Below are positions 16,757 through 24,887 of a stretch of 64,000 bases of DNA, piece by piece. Numbering within the stretch: the first letter of the stretch is position 1; every line of letters starts with the position of its first letter. The notes under the pieces are model-generated. The model did no database searches. It was not told the DNA's origin and was given only the letters and a program-made list of their open reading frames with translations. Both the position numbers and the translations under genes were made by a program. The DNA comes from Ferruginibacter sp. HRS2-29 (GTDB lineage: Bacteria; Bacteroidota; Bacteroidia; Chitinophagales; Chitinophagaceae). Location: NCBI RefSeq assembly GCF_024343615.1, contig NZ_RJUB01000141.1, forward strand, positions 1-64,000, read 5' to 3'.

Positions 16757-17578
16757 ATGAAACAAAAATTTACAGCCGCATTAAAACCATTGCTACTTAT
16801 ATTTTTTTGCTGTACAACGATGGTGATCCATGCACAGCAAAAAAACACCCCGGATCTCGACAGCAGGATCACGGCTTTATCCAACAAGGCAAAAGCAGGA
16901 AACCTCACCAAAAAAGAGGGAAAAGAATTCAGGGATATCGGTTACCAGGTACAAAACAATGGCTTTGCGCTTGACGAAAGATCACATGATTATAGCAATG
17001 CCTTATCGTATATCAACAAAGCGCTCAACATCTGGGAACTCACTGCCGATACGCTCAACGAAGCCAATAGCCGGAAATACAAAGGCTACCTGCTTGGAAG
17101 GCTCGGACAATTTCCCGAAGGGAAAAAAGAGATATTTCAAGCCATCTCTTTATATCAGCAAAAACGTAAACCCGCGGGTGTAGCCGTTTCTTACTTCGAC
17201 CTCTCAAGGGTTTTTGAATTTCAGACGCAGTATGATTCATCGTTGTACTATGCAAACCAGGCACTCGCCTATTGGAAGAATAACGTCGATAGTTCGAGGA
17301 TATTCATTGTGCGCAACCAGCTGATCAATATTTATTACCGTACAAAAAAATACAAGGATGCCGAACAGGTAGTTCAGCAGAATGAACTGATGCTTTCGCA
17401 AACAAAATTAAACTGGCAGCAGCTGATAGATTTTTATGACGTGACTGTTCAGTTTTACAAAAAATGGAAAAAGAAAGATCAGGTCAAAAAATACACCGCG
17501 TTGCTGGAAGATAAGGTCAGCACACTATATGCTGAAGGCATCAATGCCAGGTCTTCTTTCGAGGTCGCTGAAAAATAA
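16757..17578 (+). CDS. Exported TPR-containing protein
   Basis: A 273-aa protein with an N-terminal signal peptide ending near MVIHAQQ. TPR-like helical pairs follow: ALSYINKALNIWELTADTLNEANSRKYKGYLLGRLGQFPEGKKEIFQAISLYQ and the next two repeats. It lacks a kinase or HTH domain, though the repeat style is like the sensor half of Bacteroidota TPR histidine kinases or LuxR proteins. It may be a truncated relative. Co-directional with DinB, convergent with the DUF1345 gene. Confidence 0.75.
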   Translation: MKQKFTAALKPLLLIFFCCTTMVIHAQQKNTPDLDSRITALSNKAKAGNLTKKEGKEFRDIGYQVQNNGFALDERSHDYSNALSYINKALNIWELTADTLNEANSRKYKGYLLGRLGQFPEGKKEIFQAISLYQQKRKPAGVAVSYFDLSRVFEFQTQYDSSLYYANQALAYWKNNVDSSRIFIVRNQLINIYYRTKKYKDAEQVVQQNELMLSQTKLNWQQLIDFYDVTVQFYKKWKKKDQVKKYTALLEDKVSTLYAEGINARSSFEVAEK

Positions 17579-17584
17579 ACACCA

Positions 17585-18268
17585 TTAATTTTTAAGCCCG
17601 GCTACGATATTGATTGTGAGCGCCACTACGAAAGTATTCAACCCGAAAGAGAGTAATCCGTGAAGAAGTACCAGCCGCCGGATCTTCCGCGAGCTGATCT
17701 CCACATCAGAAACCTGGAATGTGCAACCGATGACGAAAGAAAAATAGGCAAAATCTATATAATCCGGTTCTTTTTCATCGCCTGGAAACTCCAGTCCGCC
17801 GGCTATTTTTTTACCACCCTTGTCGGGTACATCATAATACATGTGTGCGTAATGAAAAGTGAACACCGTATGCACCATTGCCCAGGAAAGCAGCATCCCG
17901 GTGATGGCCACGGGTAAAAAATAAGCCTGTGCACTGTCTTTTGAAAGCATGAGTAAAAGAATGGTGAACATTCCCGCGAAAGAAGAAAACAGCACCATGA
18001 TGGTGACGAAGAACTTATTACCATCTTCGCCGGAAGCGATATTTTTTATGTCACCCACCGAACGTTTGAAAAAAATGATCCAGCTCATCAGGAGAAAAGA
18101 AGCTGAGAACCCTATCCAGCCGATCATGCAGATGAACAAAGCGTTATCTGAACTATAAGCGAAGAAGACGGCGAGGCCTGCAACGGCAAGGCTTATTATA
18201 AAACGTTCCAATGGATACATCCGCAGGATAAGGTTTCCGTTTTGTTCTTTCGTTTTTTTTCTTGGCAT
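17585..18268 (-). CDS. DUF1345 membrane protein
   Basis: A 227-aa inner-membrane protein with about five hydrophobic helices and the DUF1345 signature DYIDFAYFSFVIGCTFQVSDVEISSRKIRRLVLLHGLLSFGLNTFVVAL. The first 15 residues are basic and cytoplasmic. The family's function is unknown. The stop codon is 6 bp from that of the TPR gene. Confidence 0.88.
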   Translation of the reverse strand: MPRKKTKEQNGNLILRMYPLERFIISLAVAGLAVFFAYSSDNALFICMIGWIGFSASFLLMSWIIFFKRSVGDIKNIASGEDGNKFFVTIMVLFSSFAGMFTILLLMLSKDSAQAYFLPVAITGMLLSWAMVHTVFTFHYAHMYYDVPDKGGKKIAGGLEFPGDEKEPDYIDFAYFSFVIGCTFQVSDVEISSRKIRRLVLLHGLLSFGLNTFVVALTINIVAGLKN

Positions 18269-18299
18269 AAATTATTTTTCTAAAATATATACATACAAT

Positions 18300-18761
18300 T
18301 TATCCGCCACGCCTCATTTCAATCATGTGCCGGACAAACCCAACTTTTTCATAAGCCCGGATGGCTGCGGAATTCCCGGAATAAACTTCCAGCCGGAATT
18401 CGGTAATGCCTTTGGCTTTCGCCCATTCCATCAGCCTGTTGATCATCAAACGATTGATCCCTCTTCCCCTGTATTCCGGAAGTACGTACATGAATCCAAG
18501 ATAAGCATGTTGAGTATGCTGCAGAAATAATTCGGAAGCTTCAATACGTGCATAACCCGAGGCTATGGGTTTTCCATCAACGGCCGCAACCAATAATTCA
18601 ATGTGACCGGAATGGATCATTTTCGGCAGGTCGTAATATTTTGCATCGGCTGTTTTTAATGTTGGATCAAAGGGACGCTCGGATCCTATCACGCCCTGCT
18701 CAAATTTCAGCAGCGTTTCCATATCCCCTACAACGGCTTTTCTTATGATGACATCTTCCAT
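18300..18761 (-). CDS. GNAT-family N-acetyltransferase
   Basis: A 153-aa GNAT enzyme. LGFMYVLPEYRGRGINRLMINRLMEWAKAKGI holds the acetyl-CoA pyrophosphate loop (R-x-x-G-x-G/I), and FRLEVYSGNSAAIRAYEKVGF is the C-terminal signature. The substrate is unknown. It lies 31 bp upstream of the DUF1345 gene start on the same strand, so they may form an operon. Confidence 0.9.
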   Translation of the reverse strand: MEDVIIRKAVVGDMETLLKFEQGVIGSERPFDPTLKTADAKYYDLPKMIHSGHIELLVAAVDGKPIASGYARIEASELFLQHTQHAYLGFMYVLPEYRGRGINRLMINRLMEWAKAKGITEFRLEVYSGNSAAIRAYEKVGFVRHMIEMRRGG

Positions 18762-18887
18762 TGAATTTTCTTTGTGTTATGAAAGTAATCAAAAAGCAGC
18801 AACGAAATATTTACTTTCCTCAAAGCTCAGGCTTACAGTATATCAACTCACCAATAATGTGTAATTTTCAACTGCAAATCGAAAGCC

Positions 18888-19529
18888 ATGGACAAGTACA
18901 AAGAGACATTTGAAACCTGGGATAAGCTAGCCGGGCTCTACCAGGAAAAATTCATGCACCTGGATCTTTATGACGATACCTATGATCTTTTCTGTAATGA
19001 GTTGGAGCCGCATGCTGCTTTATTGGAGATCGGCTGCGGGCCGGGAAATATTGCCGCGTACCTCCTGAAAAAAATGCCGGAGCTAAAGATAGATGCAAAT
19101 GATATTTCCCCGAATATGATCGGCCTGGCGCAACTAAATAATCCTTCGGCTCATTGTTATGTAATGGACAGCCGTGATATTTCGCAAATTGAAAAAAAAT
19201 TTGATGGCATTGTCGCGGGGTTCTGTATCCCCTATCTTTCCGTTCCGGATACCAGGCAGCTGGTAAAAGATTGCAATAACCTGCTGAATGAAAATGGCGT
19301 TTTATACATCAGCTTTGTAGAAGGCAACCCCGGAGATTCAGGCTACAAAGCTGGCAGCACGGGCGACCGGACATATTTTTATTACCATGAATGGAAGGTT
19401 TTAGAAGAAATGATGAAGAAAGACAATTTTGAAATACTTCATTTGATCCACAAATCTTACAAAAGAAACGATGGGTCTGAAGAATTGCACAGTATTGCCA
19501 TTGCAAAGAAACCGAAGCATTCAGACTGA
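18888..19529 (+). CDS. Class I SAM-dependent methyltransferase
   Basis: A 213-aa methyltransferase. Motif I is LLEIGCGPGNIAAYLL (SAM binding), motif II is IDANDISPNMIGLA, and DGIVAGFCIPYLS corresponds to motif IV/post-II. The closing strands FEILHLIHKSY and HSIAIAKK complete the Rossmann-like fold. The methyl acceptor is unknown. It is followed by a clear terminator. Confidence 0.88.
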   Translation: MDKYKETFETWDKLAGLYQEKFMHLDLYDDTYDLFCNELEPHAALLEIGCGPGNIAAYLLKKMPELKIDANDISPNMIGLAQLNNPSAHCYVMDSRDISQIEKKFDGIVAGFCIPYLSVPDTRQLVKDCNNLLNENGVLYISFVEGNPGDSGYKAGSTGDRTYFYYHEWKVLEEMMKKDNFEILHLIHKSYKRNDGSEELHSIAIAKKPKHSD

Positions 19530-19555
19530 GATAGTTTTAAATAGCTACAAATGAC

Positions 19556-19587
19556 AAGGACATCCACTTACCTGGATGTCCTTTTGT
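19556..19587 (+). terminator. Terminator of the methyltransferase gene
   Basis: AAGGACATCCA-cttacc-TGGATGTCCTT is a perfect 11-bp stem followed by a short T-run. Confidence 0.85.
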
Positions 19588-19626
19588 TATGATGCTAAAT
19601 CCAAGAGTGCTGCCTAATTGTAATGT

Positions 19627-19700
19627 TATTGCGAGGAACGAAGCAATCTCTTCGCATTCTATTGAGAAACTCCAAGAGATTGCTTCGTTCCTCGCAATGA
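19627..19700. repeat. Inverted repeat with GAAGCAATCTCTTC core, copy 2
   Basis: Left arm TTATTGCGAGGAACGAAGCA and on; right arm its complement ending CCTCGCAATGA. Near-perfect 27-bp arms with a 20-bp centre. It lies between convergent genes. See copy 1 at 2803-2880. Confidence 0.9.
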
Positions 19701-19735
19701 CAGTTCTAATGAAATTTTTCGCCAGCCTCCAGCCC

Positions 19736-20254
19736 CTACTCCCCATCAATCAGCCTCAACAACGATTCATACGTAGTATCATATTCCGCGATAACACCGT
19801 TGATGAAAAAAGTAGGAGTGCCGTTAACGCCGCTGCGGATACCGCTTTCAAAATCAGTCGCCACTTTTTCGAGGATATCATCGCTATCCATATCGGCACG
19901 TAATTGCGCCGCATCGAGTCCAAGTTCTCCGGCAAATTCATCGTAGATACTTTCATCAAGATCTTTCTGGCGGTCGAATATGAGGTTGTGCATCTCCCAG
20001 AATTTACCTTGTTTTGCCGCTGCCTCCGCCGCATGGGCAGCCATCAGGGCCTGGGGATGCGATTCCTGCAAAGGAAAATTGCGGAACACGAAAAGAAAAT
20101 CATCACCCCTTTCTTTTAACAAACGATTGATCAACGGATGCGCATGCCCGCAATGCGGACATTGGTAATCGCCAAACTCTACCAGTACCGTTTTTGATGA
20201 CGGGTCGCCCAATGATTGATCGTAATCGGAAACTGCCGGTTTTAATTTTGCCAT
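19736..20254 (-). CDS. DsbA-family thioredoxin-fold protein
   Basis: A 172-aa thioredoxin-fold protein with the CPHC active site at residues 32-35 (GDYQCPHCGHAH) and a cis-Pro region in NGTPTFFINGV. The helical insert typical of DsbA lies between. No signal peptide is present, so it probably works in the cytoplasm like the FrnE/DsbA-like proteins, in disulfide or glutathione-linked redox reactions. It starts 10 bp after the peroxiredoxin stop; the pair is a likely oxidative-stress operon. Confidence 0.88.
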   Translation of the reverse strand: MAKLKPAVSDYDQSLGDPSSKTVLVEFGDYQCPHCGHAHPLINRLLKERGDDFLFVFRNFPLQESHPQALMAAHAAEAAAKQGKFWEMHNLIFDRQKDLDESIYDEFAGELGLDAAQLRADMDSDDILEKVATDFESGIRSGVNGTPTFFINGVIAEYDTTYESLLRLIDGE

Positions 20255-20264
20255 AAAATATGCG

Positions 20265-20732
20265 TTAAGATTTTTTCTTCATTTCTTCCAAAGCTTCCAC
20301 TATCCCATCAGCGCCCGGGTTGATACCATCCGGTGCCATGTAACTCCATTGGATGATCCCCTCTTCATCGATCACAAACAACGCACGTTTGCTCTGGCCT
20401 TCCGTTTCGTTGTAAGCGCCGTACAATTTCGATACTTCCCCTTTCGGTTCGAAATCGGAAAGCAACGGGAATTTTATTTTCCTGTTCTCTTCAAATGCCA
20501 GATGACACCATTTGCTATCCACCGAGATCCCGATCACTTCTGCATTGTACTTATGAAAGAAACTGCGCATTTCATTGTACAACCCCATCTGGTCGCTGCA
20601 TACAGGGCTCCAGTCTGCAGGGTAAAATGCCAGTATTACATTTTTCCCCTTCAGTTCTTCCAGGGCCAGCTTCTGATCTGGTGTAGCATGTAATTTGAAA
20701 TCCGGTGCAACATCGCCTTTTTGTAAAATCAT
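20265..20732 (-). CDS. Peroxiredoxin (AhpC/TSA family)
   Basis: A 155-aa thiol peroxidase. The peroxidatic Cys45 is in FYPADWSPVCSDQMG, a conserved variant of the usual P-x-x-x-T/S-x-x-C loop. The later LLSDFEPKGEVSKLYGAYNE and RALFVIDEEGIIQW match the AhpC/BCP type. It reduces hydroperoxides; its electron donor could be thioredoxin. It is the first gene of the two-gene unit with the DsbA-like protein. Confidence 0.92.
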   Translation of the reverse strand: MILQKGDVAPDFKLHATPDQKLALEELKGKNVILAFYPADWSPVCSDQMGLYNEMRSFFHKYNAEVIGISVDSKWCHLAFEENRKIKFPLLSDFEPKGEVSKLYGAYNETEGQSKRALFVIDEEGIIQWSYMAPDGINPGADGIVEALEEMKKKS

Positions 20733-20930
20733 CCTGGTGAGTATTTAATGATATAAAATGAAAATTGATCGATTGAAAGTCGTGATTATAAAGATAAACA
20801 GATTACGGCAGACAGCATTGCCTTCCCCTCCATAAATCACGATCGGGGTAACGGAATAGTTGATCTATACAACCAGCCTGCGTTTGCTGGCGTGAAAAAT
20901 GTAACTTGAGTATTCTTTAATATCCACACC

Positions 20931-21443
20931 ATGACTGATACTACTCTTGAAGTTTGGCAAAGGGGGCCGCTGCCCGGCATTCCGCCTCTTTTACAACCGG
21001 TAGCGCATGCCCTGCTGCAGGCCAATGAAGAATTGCTGGCGCTCGAACCGGCTGACGATATCTTATGGGAACGTCCGGCCGGCGTGGCTTCTCCGGGATT
21101 TCACCTGCAGTACCTTTCGGGTGTGCTCGACAGGGTTTTTACCTATGCACGTGGTGAAATGCTTACCGAGCAACAGTTAGCCCAACTCCGGGAAGAAGAC
21201 GTTTCGCCTAATCCCGCCCTGAACGCGGCCGGGCTGGTAAAACGATTTAGTGACCAGGTAGATCAAGCGCTGCTGCAATTAAAAAACACCGATGAATCAA
21301 CCCTTACAGAATTCAGGGGCATCGGCCGGAAGCAGCTGCCATCCACAGTTATAGGCCTGCTGGTGCATGCGGCCGAACATACCATGAGGCACCTTGGCCA
21401 ATTGAGGGTAACGGTAAAAATACTGGATGCGGCAAGGTCATAA
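20931..21443 (+). CDS. DinB family protein
   Basis: A 170-aa DinB-superfamily protein. The helical pattern with [42 protein letters not shown] and the closing [22 protein letters not shown] fits the fold; His residues in the last helix (H-x-x-x-x-H) match part of the metal site. Its 3' end overlaps the convergent nudK gene by 6 bp. Function unknown. Confidence 0.82.
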   Translation: MTDTTLEVWQRGPLPGIPPLLQPVAHALLQANEELLALEPADDILWERPAGVASPGFHLQYLSGVLDRVFTYARGEMLTEQQLAQLREEDVSPNPALNAAGLVKRFSDQVDQALLQLKNTDESTLTEFRGIGRKQLPSTVIGLLVHAAEHTMRHLGQLRVTVKILDAARS

Positions 21444-22016
21444 TATTCCGTGCAGGCGAAGGTATTGCAGCAGCATGATCGTTTTGCCATCTTTTATCCC
21501 GCCGGAAGTGATCATTTCCAATGCCTGTGTAAATGGGATCTCCAGCACTTCTATATTTTCTTCTTCATGCTCTACACCACCGCCATCAGCCACTTTCATG
21601 GTTTTGTCGTAGGCCGCTATGAAAAAATAAACGATCTCCGTCACCGAACCCGGCGACATATAGGCTTCAAAGATCTTCTGCACTTCCGTGATCTTATAAC
21701 CCGTCTCCTCCTCCGTTTCGCGGCGGATGGCATCTTCAGGATCATCCTTGTCCAGCAGGCCGGCACAGGATTCTATCAGCAAACCCGATTCGTTTCCATT
21801 GACAAATGTAGGGAGCCGAAACTGCCGCGTGAGTATCACAGTGCCGGTTGTTTTATTGTACAACAAGATCGTCGCGCCATTGCCACGGTCGTAGGCTTCG
21901 CGGCTTTGCACCTGTTTGGTGCCGTCTTTTTTCAAATACTCGTACGAGATCTTCCTGAGCACATACCAGTTGTCGGACAATATTTCGGTGTTGAGGATCT
22001 TTACAGAAGTTGTCAT
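21438..22016 (-). CDS. nudK: NudK-like Nudix hydrolase (GDP-mannose pyrophosphatase)
   Basis: A 192-aa Nudix enzyme. The Nudix box is [20 protein letters not shown], with the one-residue-shorter loop seen in Nud[30 protein letters not shown] and [20 protein letters not shown] are typical of the NudK/ADP-ribose-type subgroup, which hydrolyses nucleotide sugars such as GDP-mannose. The glycine of the box and the metal-binding Glu cluster are intact. Exact substrate preference is inferred from the family. Confidence 0.9.
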   Translation of the reverse strand: MTTSVKILNTEILSDNWYVLRKISYEYLKKDGTKQVQSREAYDRGNGATILLYNKTTGTVILTRQFRLPTFVNGNESGLLIESCAGLLDKDDPEDAIRRETEEETGYKITEVQKIFEAYMSPGSVTEIVYFFIAAYDKTMKVADGGGVEHEEENIEVLEIPFTQALEMITSGGIKDGKTIMLLQYLRLHGIL

Positions 22017-22038
22017 TGTTACTTGTTTTTTTCTTAAT

Positions 22039-22482
22039 TCAAGATAATGAGTGTGTCATCAAAACAGCCGGCCTGTTTACCGAAAGGCTGGTTTGATCTA
22101 TACTGCTCCAATGTATATTTGATATCCCGGTAACTTTTTTACCCAACCTGTTGAATTCATAATATAACCGATTCTTCAAACGGCCATCCTTACCGGCATC
22201 CGGCCATTCCATCCGCACTTTTCTCGCATCCCCGATGGTCAACAGGTCATCTTCAATGCTGATATTTTCCGGTTCAAAAACAGAAAGTAATTGATTGCCC
22301 GAAAAAGACAAACGCAATTCTCCCGACGCTTCATCATACGCTGCCGAAATAATCGTACACAGGTGACCGTTAGGTTTTCCAAACCATTGCCCCCAGAAAC
22401 AAACACTGCCGGTAAGCTGAGGCTGGATATTATCACCTATGCGCTGCAAAAGAGATTCAATCGTTAAAAGAAAAGACATCAA
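22039..22482 (-). CDS. Hypothetical protein, 147 aa
   Basis: A soluble protein with a beta-rich middle ([41 protein letters not shown]), no signal peptide and no membrane segment. It starts just 9 bp after the S9 peptidase stop and ends 22 bp before nudK, all on the same strand, so the three may be co-transcribed. No family recognised. Confidence 0.7.
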   Translation of the reverse strand: MMSFLLTIESLLQRIGDNIQPQLTGSVCFWGQWFGKPNGHLCTIISAAYDEASGELRLSFSGNQLLSVFEPENISIEDDLLTIGDARKVRMEWPDAGKDGRLKNRLYYEFNRLGKKVTGISNIHWSSIDQTSLSVNRPAVLMTHSLS

Positions 22483-22491
22483 TGTGCAGGA

Positions 22492-24672
22492 TTAATTTTT
22501 TATTCCTTCCAGCGATAATAAAAATGCATATTCCCTTGCCCTGTCTTTCAGCACTTTGAACCTCCCGCTGGCCCCGCCATGTCCTGCATCCATATTGGTA
22601 TACAGGAAGATCTTATTATGGTCGGTTTTAAAATCACGCAGCCGTGCTACCCACTTCGCCGGTTCAAAATATTGCACCTGGCTATCATGAAGCCCCGTGG
22701 TGACAAGCATATTGGGATAATCCTTTTTTGTTACATTATCGTAAGGGGAATAACTTTTCATGTAAAAATAGCTGTCTTTATCCGCCGGATTTCCCCACTC
22801 ATCATACTCATTGGTTGTAAGCGGTATGCTCGCATCGCTCATGGTGGTTACCACATCCACAAAAGGAACGGCTGCAATGATACCATGCCAGAGATCCGGA
22901 CGGAGGTTCACTACCGCTCCCATCAGCAATCCACCGGCGCTGCCGCCTGAAGCATACAGATGTTCCTTGGCTGTATATTTTTGAGCGATCAAAAATTCTG
23001 CGCAATTGATAAAATCGTTGAACGTGTTCATCTTTTTCTTCATCTTTCCATCCTCATACCAATACCTGCCCATTTCCTGTCCGCCACGGATATGTGCGAT
23101 CGCGTAAGCAAATCCGCGGTTGAGCAGGCTCAGGCGTGCACTGTTGAAAGTGGCGTCCATGCTGATCCCGTAGCTGCCATAGGCATACAAAAGCAAGGGT
23201 TTATTGCCATCTTTTTTAAATCCTTTTTTGTACACGATCGAAATGGGTATACTCGTTCCATCCGTTGCGGTAGCATATAATCTTTCGGTCACATAATCCG
23301 TGGATGAATAACCACCCACCACTTCCTGCTGCTTCATCAGCTTTTTAGTCCGGTGCGTCATATCATAATCATATACCGAAGAGGGGGTGATCAGCGACGT
23401 ATAGTTGAAACGTACCACTTCCGAATTATATTCCGGCGTGTAAGCCACCGACGCAGTGTATGATGGTTCGTCAAAAGCAAGATAATGGCCCTGGTTGTTG
23501 CGCAGGTCGATCACATGCACCTGTGTAAGCCCGCTTTTTCTTTCAGAAACGACCATGAAATTTTTAAACAGTTCAAAATTTTCAATCAGGATATCCTTGT
23601 TGTGCGCTACCATTTCTTTCCAGTCGGCCACACCGGTCTTTCCTTCTGCCGCCGTCATGATCCGGAAATTCCTGGCATCCAGGTTTGTCTGGATATAAAA
23701 ATGCCCGTTTGCATGATCAATGTAATACAATACTTCCTTCATCCTCGGCTGAAAAACTTTAAAGGCGTCCTGTGGTTGGCCGGCATCGAGGTACAGGTTC
23801 TCCGAAGACAAAGTAGCGGAAGAACTGATGACGATGTATTCGTCAGATTTGGTCTTGCTCACCCCGATGTAATTGCTCGGATCTTTTTCTTCATACACCG
23901 TCACATCCGTTGCCGCATCTGTACCCAACGTATGCCGGTTGATCTTTTCGGATAATAATGTCAGGAGATTTTTGGAGGTATAAAAAAGTGTTTTATTGTC
24001 GTTGGCCCACACAGGGTTCCCTTCTGTATTGGGTATTTCATCTTTGTAAATTTCCCCTGTCTCGATATTTTTAATATATATCTTGTACTGCCTGCGTGAC
24101 AAAACATCCACCCCATAAGCCAGCAGCTTGTTATCCCTGCTTACGCTGAAACCGGTAGCGGAAAAATAATTATGCCCTTCCGCCATTTTATTTACATCCA
24201 GCAAAACCTCCTCGGCTGCAGACAGATCGCCCTTCTTGCGGCAGTATACATAATAATCCTTTCCCGGTTCTACACGGCTGTAATAATAATAACCGTTCTT
24301 GAAAACCGGTACACTCTCATCTTTTTCCTTGATACGCCCCTTCATTTCCTCGTACAATTTTTCCTGCAGCGCATTCGTTCCGGCTGTCATTGTTTCGTAG
24401 TACGCGTTTTCTGCTTGCAGGTACTCGACCACTTTTGTACTATCGGGCCCTTTTTTGAAAAAATCATTCATCCAGTAATAGGGATCCTGGCGGGTATCGC
24501 CGTGCGCAATGAGTTGCCTGTCTTTTTTATCGGCCACCGGGGGCTTCACATTTTCCGGCCATGCATAATGATTGTCGTTTGCCATATTTCGATTGGTTTG
24601 TGCGCTGGTATTGTTGATCAAAAAGAAAAACAGGATACCCGCGGCAAAATATTTGAATGATGAATGCTTCAT
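22492..24672 (-). CDS. S9 family peptidase, oligopeptidase B-like
   Basis: A 726-aa exported prolyl-oligopeptidase-family serine peptidase. Signal peptide (residues 1-24, YFAAGILFFFLINNTSAQ), then an N-terminal beta-propeller starting PPVADKKDRQLIAHGDTRQDPYYWM, then the alpha/beta hydrolase domain. The catalytic triad is Ser in ASGGSAGGLLMG, Asp in TGLHDSQV and His in DAGHGGASG. Oligopeptidase B cleaves after basic residues in short peptides. It probably acts in the periplasm. A TAATTTTG promoter box lies about 60 bp upstream. Confidence 0.93.
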   Translation of the reverse strand: MKHSSFKYFAAGILFFFLINNTSAQTNRNMANDNHYAWPENVKPPVADKKDRQLIAHGDTRQDPYYWMNDFFKKGPDSTKVVEYLQAENAYYETMTAGTNALQEKLYEEMKGRIKEKDESVPVFKNGYYYYSRVEPGKDYYVYCRKKGDLSAAEEVLLDVNKMAEGHNYFSATGFSVSRDNKLLAYGVDVLSRRQYKIYIKNIETGEIYKDEIPNTEGNPVWANDNKTLFYTSKNLLTLLSEKINRHTLGTDAATDVTVYEEKDPSNYIGVSKTKSDEYIVISSSATLSSENLYLDAGQPQDAFKVFQPRMKEVLYYIDHANGHFYIQTNLDARNFRIMTAAEGKTGVADWKEMVAHNKDILIENFELFKNFMVVSERKSGLTQVHVIDLRNNQGHYLAFDEPSYTASVAYTPEYNSEVVRFNYTSLITPSSVYDYDMTHRTKKLMKQQEVVGGYSSTDYVTERLYATATDGTSIPISIVYKKGFKKDGNKPLLLYAYGSYGISMDATFNSARLSLLNRGFAYAIAHIRGGQEMGRYWYEDGKMKKKMNTFNDFINCAEFLIAQKYTAKEHLYASGGSAGGLLMGAVVNLRPDLWHGIIAAVPFVDVVTTMSDASIPLTTNEYDEWGNPADKDSYFYMKSYSPYDNVTKKDYPNMLVTTGLHDSQVQYFEPAKWVARLRDFKTDHNKIFLYTNMDAGHGGASGRFKVLKDRAREYAFLLSLEGIKN

Positions 24673-24730
24673 AAATTAAATGCTTAAAGATGTTGAAAAT
24701 TATGAAGGCGTCGTTTGAAGATCAGCAGTG

Positions 24731-24738
24731 CAAAATTA
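24731..24738 (-). promoter_or_regulatory. TAATTTTG -7 box of the S9 peptidase gene
   Basis: The minus strand reads TAATTTTG, matching TAnnTTTG, 59 bp before the ATG. Confidence 0.45.
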
Positions 24739-24887
24739 GTCGTTTATCACGCACAAATCAGGAAGTTGCAAACTTGCCATAGTTTTCTTTCAAATGTAAT
24801 TTTCATTGTATAAATTACAATGATATTTCAATCAACTTCTTTGGCTGTATCGTTTGTTTGATTCCATATTCTAAATAAAAAATTGCC

